Assembly (NCBI GenBank): GCA_937124525.1
Contig: CAKZLA010000521.1
Span: forward strand, 1 to 19,750
Direction: 5' to 3'
DNA: 19,750 nucleotides
Origin: an uncultured Desulfobacterium sp.
GTDB lineage: Bacteria > Desulfobacterota > Desulfobacteria > Desulfobacterales > Desulfobacteraceae
The notes beneath the pieces were generated by a model. It did no database searches and was not told the origin of the DNA. It worked only from the letters and a program-made list of their open reading frames with translations. The position numbers were made by a program, and so were the translations under genes. Below are positions 15,537 through 19,750 of this stretch, piece by piece (positions within the stretch are counted from its first letter, which is position 1; every line of letters starts with the position of its first letter).

Positions 15537-16424
15537 CTAAAGAACAAAATACAGCGCCACAGGAATGCACGCCAATGACATTAAATTACCCAGTAAAACG
15601 ATGGACGCCACCTTTTGCGGCTCCTGCTGAAAGATCTCCGCCACCATATAATTCAACACCGCAGGCGGCAAACAGGCAAAGACAATTAAATAACCAAACC
15701 ACTCTTCTGTTAAACCAAATAGCCAATAGAATATTAGTGCCGCGATTAGACCGCTTAACGGGCTCACTAACCCACTGACCACACCAATACGCCACTGCCC
15801 AAAGTCCACATCGGTCATTCTAACGCCCAAGGCAAACAGCATTAATGGGATGGATATCTGTCCCAGCATATCTACCCCAGTACCGATCGAAGGAGGTAGA
15901 CTCCATCCTTGAACACTCCACACCACGCCTAATACCGTGGCTATGATCATCGGCATCTTCAGCAGATTCATCAGATTAGTCTTCGGATTGAGGAGGTACA
16001 TCCCTAAAGTAAAATGCAGCAGGTTCTCAGTTAAAAACATCACCACAGCAATAGGCAGCGCTGACTCACCAAACGCCAGTACCATTAGAGGAATGCCCAA
16101 GTTACCACTGTTATTAAACATCATTGGCGGTACGAAGGTCTTAAACTCATAGCCCAGCAGCCTTCCTATCGGCCACGCGACCAAACCCGAACCTATGACC
16201 ACGAACGCCGAGGCCGCAATTAAGGGTTGATACGCTTGTATTTGGAAGTCTTTCGCGGCCATGACCGAAAAAATCAAAGCAGGGATAAACACGCTCATAT
16301 TGATTCGATTGGCGACGGTCATATCTGTCGGTCGAACCCGAGCGTAAAAGAACCCGATCAAAACAATGATCAGTAATGGGAAAATGGTATTAAAGATTTG
16401 CTGGAAGAGACTCGACGTATCCAT
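15537..16424 (-). CDS. AEC family transporter (auxin efflux carrier type)
   Basis: A 295-residue protein of the AEC (PF03547) family, with about ten membrane helices in two inverted halves. Recognisable parts are the N-terminal FPLLIIVLIGFFYAR, MMFNNSGNLGIPLM with the family's conserved Asn-Ser-Gly-Asn crossover, and FACLPPAVLNYMVAE in the second half. Bacterial members carry small organic acids such as malate or malonate, but the substrate is not evident here. AAGGATG precedes ATG 16424. That ribosome site overlaps the base of a strong hairpin (16433-16471) in the 65-base spacer after the upstream binding-protein gene. The downstream MscS-like gene follows after 13 bases. Confidence 0.9.
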   Translation of the reverse strand: MDTSSLFQQIFNTIFPLLIIVLIGFFYARVRPTDMTVANRINMSVFIPALIFSVMAAKDFQIQAYQPLIAASAFVVIGSGLVAWPIGRLLGYEFKTFVPPMMFNNSGNLGIPLMVLAFGESALPIAVVMFLTENLLHFTLGMYLLNPKTNLMNLLKMPMIIATVLGVVWSVQGWSLPPSIGTGVDMLGQISIPLMLFALGVRMTDVDFGQWRIGVVSGLVSPLSGLIAALIFYWLFGLTEEWFGYLIVFACLPPAVLNYMVAEIFQQEPQKVASIVLLGNLMSLACIPVALYFVL

Positions 16425-16432
16425 ATAACATC

Positions 16433-16471
16433 CTTGGCGACTAAGTCGTTAGAGTAACGAGGTTCGCCAAG
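16433..16471 (-). promoter_or_regulatory. Hairpin overlapping the AEC gene ribosome site
   Basis: Read on the minus strand, CTTGGCGA (complement of 16464-16471) pairs perfectly with TCGCCAAG (complement of 16433-16440). An inner stem CGTTA/TAACG lies between them. The last three bases of the stem (AAG) are also the start of the Shine-Dalgarno AAGGATG of the AEC gene. Folding could lower its translation or slow RNA decay between the two cistrons. There is no T tract, so termination is less likely. Confidence 0.5.
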
Positions 16472-16489
16472 AACGCCAACTATTAGCCT

Positions 16490-17494
16490 TCAATTAAATG
16501 ATGGTTGCACATCCTTCTGCGCCAACTTAGCAGGGATCAGAATAAAGCGTTGGCGCACGTCTTCCCCTTTAAGCAACGCCATGCCAATTTCTACCGCCTT
16601 TTCCGCCATAAGTTGTGGCCTTTGAATGGCGGTCGCTAACCATATATTAGGGTATTGAATGGTTTTGATGGCAAAGTTAGACCCATCAACAGAAGCTAGT
16701 ACAAACTCGTTCCTACCTGCTTGCTGCGCTGCCATCATGGCACCGTATGCGGTCGGGTCATTGATCGCGAAGACTGCGTCTAAATGGTCATACTCTTCCA
16801 TTAGATAAGTCATTGCTTCCATTCCGCCTTCGCGACTGCCGGTACCGTTCAGTCGATCACTTAATAAGGTGATATTGGGGTAACGATTGATCGCAGATTT
16901 GCATCCAGCAACCCGCTCAAGCACCGATGACACTGACACGCCGTTAATAATAACGAACTGCCCTTGGTAGCCAATTTCCTTGGCAAGTCTTTCACAGGCG
17001 ACCATACCCGCTTGAACGTTATCTGTGGTAATGGTGGCATCGGCACCGTGAGCGTTGACATCCACCGCGATCACCTTGATGCCTGCTCGCTGAGCCTTTG
17101 CGACCACCGGCGCAATCTTATATTCATCCGCTGCCGTCAGAATGATGAGGTCAACTTTACGCTCAATAAAGTCATTAAGCTGGCGCATCTGACGGTTCAG
17201 GTCATAAGCATCCGAACGAACGATGACCTCCACCGGTACACCTTCATTCAGCTCATTCGCTTTGCGGGTAGCGGAATCCACCAGCTCCACAAAGAATGGA
17301 TTACCAAGATCGGCCACGCTCATACCAATAGAACGTAGCGGCTGATCAACGACTGGCTGCGCAAACACCCCCCAAGAGGAGCAAATACAGGCAGCCGTGA
17401 TCAAGGAGCGTCTTAGGCACGATGCCATCCATGCGTATGCAGAACGCGGCGCAGCCACTTTTGCCTCATTACGCTCGTTTGATAAACATGCCAT
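16490..17494 (-). CDS. Sugar ABC transporter periplasmic binding protein (Peripla_BP_4 type)
   Basis: This is a ribose/galactose-type periplasmic binding protein with two Rossmann-like lobes: SIGMSVADLGNPFF near the start, then IILTAADEYKIAPVV, VFAINDPTAYGAM and VLASVDGSN. These are hallmarks of binding proteins for CUT2 importers. I start at ATG 17494, which has GGAGTGACT just before it and gives 334 residues. The frame is open to a GTG at 17542 that has no ribosome site. The N-terminus is unusual: about 25 residues precede the signal-like stretch CLRRSLITAACICSSWGVFA, so ATG 17428 is a possible alternative. It lies 49 bases after the ATPase gene. A second binding protein heads the same cluster at 19518, so two receptors may serve one membrane complex. 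The ligand is unknown. Confidence 0.88.
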   Translation of the reverse strand: MACLSNERNEAKVAAPRSAYAWMASCLRRSLITAACICSSWGVFAQPVVDQPLRSIGMSVADLGNPFFVELVDSATRKANELNEGVPVEVIVRSDAYDLNRQMRQLNDFIERKVDLIILTAADEYKIAPVVAKAQRAGIKVIAVDVNAHGADATITTDNVQAGMVACERLAKEIGYQGQFVIINGVSVSSVLERVAGCKSAINRYPNITLLSDRLNGTGSREGGMEAMTYLMEEYDHLDAVFAINDPTAYGAMMAAQQAGRNEFVLASVDGSNFAIKTIQYPNIWLATAIQRPQLMAEKAVEIGMALLKGEDVRQRFILIPAKLAQKDVQPSFN

Positions 17495-17543
17495 AGTCAC
17501 TCCACTCAACCGATTCCGCCACACACTTTGCTCAGTCGCCACT

Positions 17544-18338
17544 TTACGCAGCCGCGGAGCTGTCGTCCACTTCCATCGCTCCCGTCATGATAGCGACGGC
17601 TTCAGACATGGTATGTGATTCAGGCGTGATGGTTGCCGCACACTTTCCTAAACGGTGAATGTGAATGCGATCCGCCACTTCAAATACGTGCGGCATGTTG
17701 TGACTGATCAAAATGATCGGTAAACCACGGTCACGCACTTCCTTAATCAGGTTCAGTACACGACGAGACTCTTTCACACCCAGTGCGGCAGTCGGCTCAT
17801 CCATAATCACCACTTTACTACCAAACAAAGCAGAACGCGCCACAGCAACACCTTGTCGCTGACCACCAGAGAGAGACTCAACGGCCTGAGAGATGTTTTG
17901 AATGGTCATCAGACCGAGTTCTTTCATCTTCGCTTGAGCGCGCTCTTCCATGGCTTTTTTGTCGAGCATACGGAAAACCGAACCCAAAATACCGGGCTTG
18001 CGAATTTCACGTCCCAAAAACAGGTTATCCGCAATATTTAAAGCAGGAGAAACCGCCAAGTTCTGGTAGACGGTTTCAATGCCCAGTTCACGTGCCTGCA
18101 TCGGGGAGTTGAAGTGCACTGGTTGCCCATCCAGCAAGATCTCCCCTTCGTCAGGTACCAGTGCACCTGAAAGAGCTTTGATCAAGGACGACTTGCCGGC
18201 TCCGTTATCACCAATTACCGCTAGGATTTCCCCAGGGTAAAGTGTTAAGTCAGCATGGTCGATGGCGGTCACGCTGCCATAGCGTTTTACTAAACCACGA
18301 GCTTGTAATACCGGTTGTTGATCGTAATGTGCTGTCAT
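17544..18338 (-). CDS. frcA: Sugar ABC transporter ATP-binding protein (FrcA-type)
   Basis: A 264-residue single ATPase domain. Visible parts are Walker A GDNGAGKS (43-50), Q-loop Q92, signature LSGGQ (156-160), Walker B VVIMDE (176-181) and the switch histidine H213. Most CUT2 importers (RbsA, AraG, MglA) have two fused ATPase domains of about 500 residues. A single domain is the FrcA (fructose) arrangement, so two copies would pair under the permease. It starts at ATG 18338 and overlaps the permease stop by one base (TAATG), a sign of coupled translation. The symbol follows the family layout; another hexose or pentose is possible. Confidence 0.88.
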   Translation of the reverse strand: MTAHYDQQPVLQARGLVKRYGSVTAIDHADLTLYPGEILAVIGDNGAGKSSLIKALSGALVPDEGEILLDGQPVHFNSPMQARELGIETVYQNLAVSPALNIADNLFLGREIRKPGILGSVFRMLDKKAMEERAQAKMKELGLMTIQNISQAVESLSGGQRQGVAVARSALFGSKVVIMDEPTAALGVKESRRVLNLIKEVRDRGLPIILISHNMPHVFEVADRIHIHRLGKCAATITPESHTMSEAVAIMTGAMEVDDSSAAA

Positions 18339-19426
18339 TATGCTGTCCCCTTACGAATCCACTGGTCGACACCAACGGCGACGATAATCAAGATACCTAC
18401 GGTGAACTCCTGCCAAAGCACATCTACTCCAGCGAGCGCCAAACCGTTTCGGAATACCCCCACTACGAGCGCCCCGATCAGCGTGCCATAAATAGAGCCC
18501 CGCCCACCAAATAGACTACACCCACCGATTACCACAGCAGTTATACTATCAAGGTTAGTGGTGTAACCCGCTTGCGGTGATACTGAACCGATACGACCGA
18601 TCAATACCCAAGCACCTATTGCACATACCACGCCCGCTAACACATAGACAGACAATAGAATGCGATCAGTACGAATACCTGCCAACTTAGCTGCCGCAGG
18701 GTCATCCCCCGTGGCATACACATGACGCCCCCAAGCAGTCCAATTTAAGGCGTACCAAATCAGGAAGAATAAGGCCAACATCAAGAGTGAGCCATAGGTC
18801 AGCCGAGCACCGAAGAATGAAATCGTTTCCCCTAACCATTGCAACAGTGGCGCATTATTGGCGATGTCTTGTGAACGAATGGTTTCACTTTTTGAATACC
18901 AAAGGTTCAAGGCAATAAACACGTTCCAAGAGCCTAGGGTGGCAATGAATGCTGGCAACTTAAAGCGGGTAATCAAGGTACCGTTAATCAAACCTGCCAA
19001 GGCACCAACACTGATACCGATCAGCAAGGCAAAGCCCGCATCCAGACCGTGGTCAATGGCCATACGCCCCATCACCACAGAGGCTAATACCATGATTGCC
19101 CCCACGGACAGATCGATCCCCGCGGTCAAAATAATTAACGTTTGCGCCACACCGATCACACCAATGATGGTCACCTGCTGTAGCACGAGGGATAAGTTGA
19201 ATGGATGTAAGAAACGGTCTCCAACCAATAGACTAAAGCCAATAATGGCAAATACTAAGACGATGGTTGGCGCTGCGACCGGGTACTTATGAAGAAATTT
19301 CTGAAAGCGTGTCAGCGCACTGTCTTTGCTTTCGAAATTCGCTACATAGCTACCACTGCCAGCCTGATCTGCGACTTTATCATGATCTAATACCGGTGCA
19401 GACGGTTTTGGGTTAGCAGAACTCAT
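18338..19426 (-). CDS. frcC: Sugar ABC transporter permease (FrcC/RbsC-type, CUT2)
   Basis: A 362-residue inner-membrane permease of the BPD_transp_2 family. After a polar N-terminal stretch of about 50 residues come roughly ten helices. Diagnostic parts are TLIILTAGIDLSVGAIM, the helix segment LPAFIATLGSW, the coupling region GRHVYATGDDPAAAKLAGI that contacts the ATPase, and TAVVIGGCSLFGGRGS near the end. GGAG lies 8 bases before ATG 19426. It follows the partial binding-protein gene after a 91-base spacer with two hairpins and overlaps the ATPase start by one base. Together these encode an importer for a monosaccharide, fructose by family resemblance only. Confidence 0.9.
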   Translation of the reverse strand: MSSANPKPSAPVLDHDKVADQAGSGSYVANFESKDSALTRFQKFLHKYPVAAPTIVLVFAIIGFSLLVGDRFLHPFNLSLVLQQVTIIGVIGVAQTLIILTAGIDLSVGAIMVLASVVMGRMAIDHGLDAGFALLIGISVGALAGLINGTLITRFKLPAFIATLGSWNVFIALNLWYSKSETIRSQDIANNAPLLQWLGETISFFGARLTYGSLLMLALFFLIWYALNWTAWGRHVYATGDDPAAAKLAGIRTDRILLSVYVLAGVVCAIGAWVLIGRIGSVSPQAGYTTNLDSITAVVIGGCSLFGGRGSIYGTLIGALVVGVFRNGLALAGVDVLWQEFTVGILIIVAVGVDQWIRKGTA

Positions 19427-19451
19427 AGGGTTAACTCCAGACAGAATAACT

Positions 19452-19496
19452 GCCGCTGACCAAAGCTCAGCCAGCGGCGCAAGGGGAAAGTCCCTT
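19452..19496 (-). promoter_or_regulatory. Two hairpins between binding-protein and permease genes
   Basis: GCCGCTG (19452-19458) and CAGCGGC (19472-19478) form a perfect 7-bp stem. Next to it AAGGG (19481-19485) and CCCTT (19492-19496) form a smaller stem. Neither is followed by a T run on the minus strand. Hairpins at this place in ABC importer operons often leave the binding-protein transcript more abundant than the downstream genes; that role is inference here. Confidence 0.45.
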
Positions 19497-19517
19497 CAAT
19501 GAAAAGTCTTTACTTGA

Positions 19518-19750
19518 TTAGCCCCAGCACATCGCTAGGCCAGTTTTAGACGTAACAGAATCAACGCCTTTAGCAGGTTCGTCAGTAATGAGCTGAACAC
19601 CCGTGTCGTAGAAGTCTAGACCGTCAGAAGCGCTCGGGCGTGTGCCAGATTTCGCGAACTCAACGATCGCAGTGACACCTTCAGAGGCCATTTTTAGAGG
19701 GAATTGCATAGACGTCGCACCAATCACGCCATCTTCAATGTTGCGTACAC
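19518..19750 (-). CDS. frcB: Sugar ABC transporter binding protein (FrcB-type), C-terminal part
   Basis: The minus-strand frame is open to the window edge, so only the last 76 complete codons are present. The sequence GVIGATSMQFPLKMASEGV followed by a short linker and the closing KTGLAMCWG matches the C-terminus of FrcB-like periplasmic binding proteins. The C-terminal helix carries a lone cysteine. An internal ATG at 19727 is not the start. It is the first known gene of the importer cluster and would be the main receptor. Its ligand-binding residues lie outside the window. Confidence 0.75.
   Translation of the reverse strand, partial: VRNIEDGVIGATSMQFPLKMASEGVTAIVEFAKSGTRPSASDGLDFYDTGVQLITDEPAKGVDSVTSKTGLAMCWG

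Noticed and set aside
1..19750. CRISPR array, tRNA, rRNA or phage-like module
   Set aside because: No regularly spaced direct repeats, no tRNA-like cloverleaf and no phage or defence proteins were seen on either strand.

Overview
The window is two unrelated pieces of genome joined near base 12,290. Bases 1 to about 12,290 look like a Gram-negative, Desulfobacterales-type (Desulfobacteraceae-like) deltaproteobacterium. This rests on the lipopolysaccharide gene content, the G/C-rich third positions in genes and the A/T-rich spacers. Bases from about 12,290 to 19,750 look like a Vibrionaceae-type gammaproteobacterium, judged from the gene set and protein style. Both taxon calls are inference without a database search.

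Left piece, a lipopolysaccharide/lipid A core and surface-glycan locus. Plus-strand genes at 1-4091 are a partial tandem GT4-GT4 glycosyltransferase, a GT2 glycosyltransferase and an O-antigen ligase/polymerase-like membrane protein. Minus-strand genes, read from 7616 down to 4250, are Kdo transferase (waaA), a GT4 glycosyltransferase and a sulfotransferase. After a 647-base spacer, plus-strand genes at 8282-11298 are a GT9 heptosyltransferase, a GT4 glycosyltransferase and a lipid A late acyltransferase (LpxL/HtrB family). Together they would add Kdo, heptose, further sugars and a secondary acyl chain to lipid A, ligate or polymerise glycan, and possibly sulfate it.

The left piece also holds two small non-autonomous elements (4088-4218 and 7679-7791). 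Each has terminal inverted repeats beginning GTAA/GCAA and 8-bp flanking direct repeats, as expected for IS66-type mobilisation. One gives the ligase gene its present stop codon. The other carries the best promoter candidate for waaA. A third palindromic unit (8134-8205) resembles a REP sequence. Bases 11299-12087 carry no clear gene apart from a possible broken small membrane peptide gene followed by two strong terminators. A branched-chain amino acid binding-protein gene then starts at 12088 and is cut off.

Right piece. A DMT/EamA exporter gene, cut at the junction, is divergent from an Lrp/AsnC regulator. Minus-strand genes follow: a voltage-gated cation channel, a small conserved hypothetical, an MscS-like channel, an AEC-family carrier, and a CUT2 (fructose/ribose-type) sugar ABC importer. 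The importer has two periplasmic binding proteins, one of them partial at the window edge.

The junction cuts two genes facing opposite directions within a few bases of each other, and no integrase, transposase or tRNA lies there. A chimeric assembly or contamination is therefore the leading explanation. No CRISPR array, tRNA or rRNA was seen, and no novel defence or metabolic system is supported.
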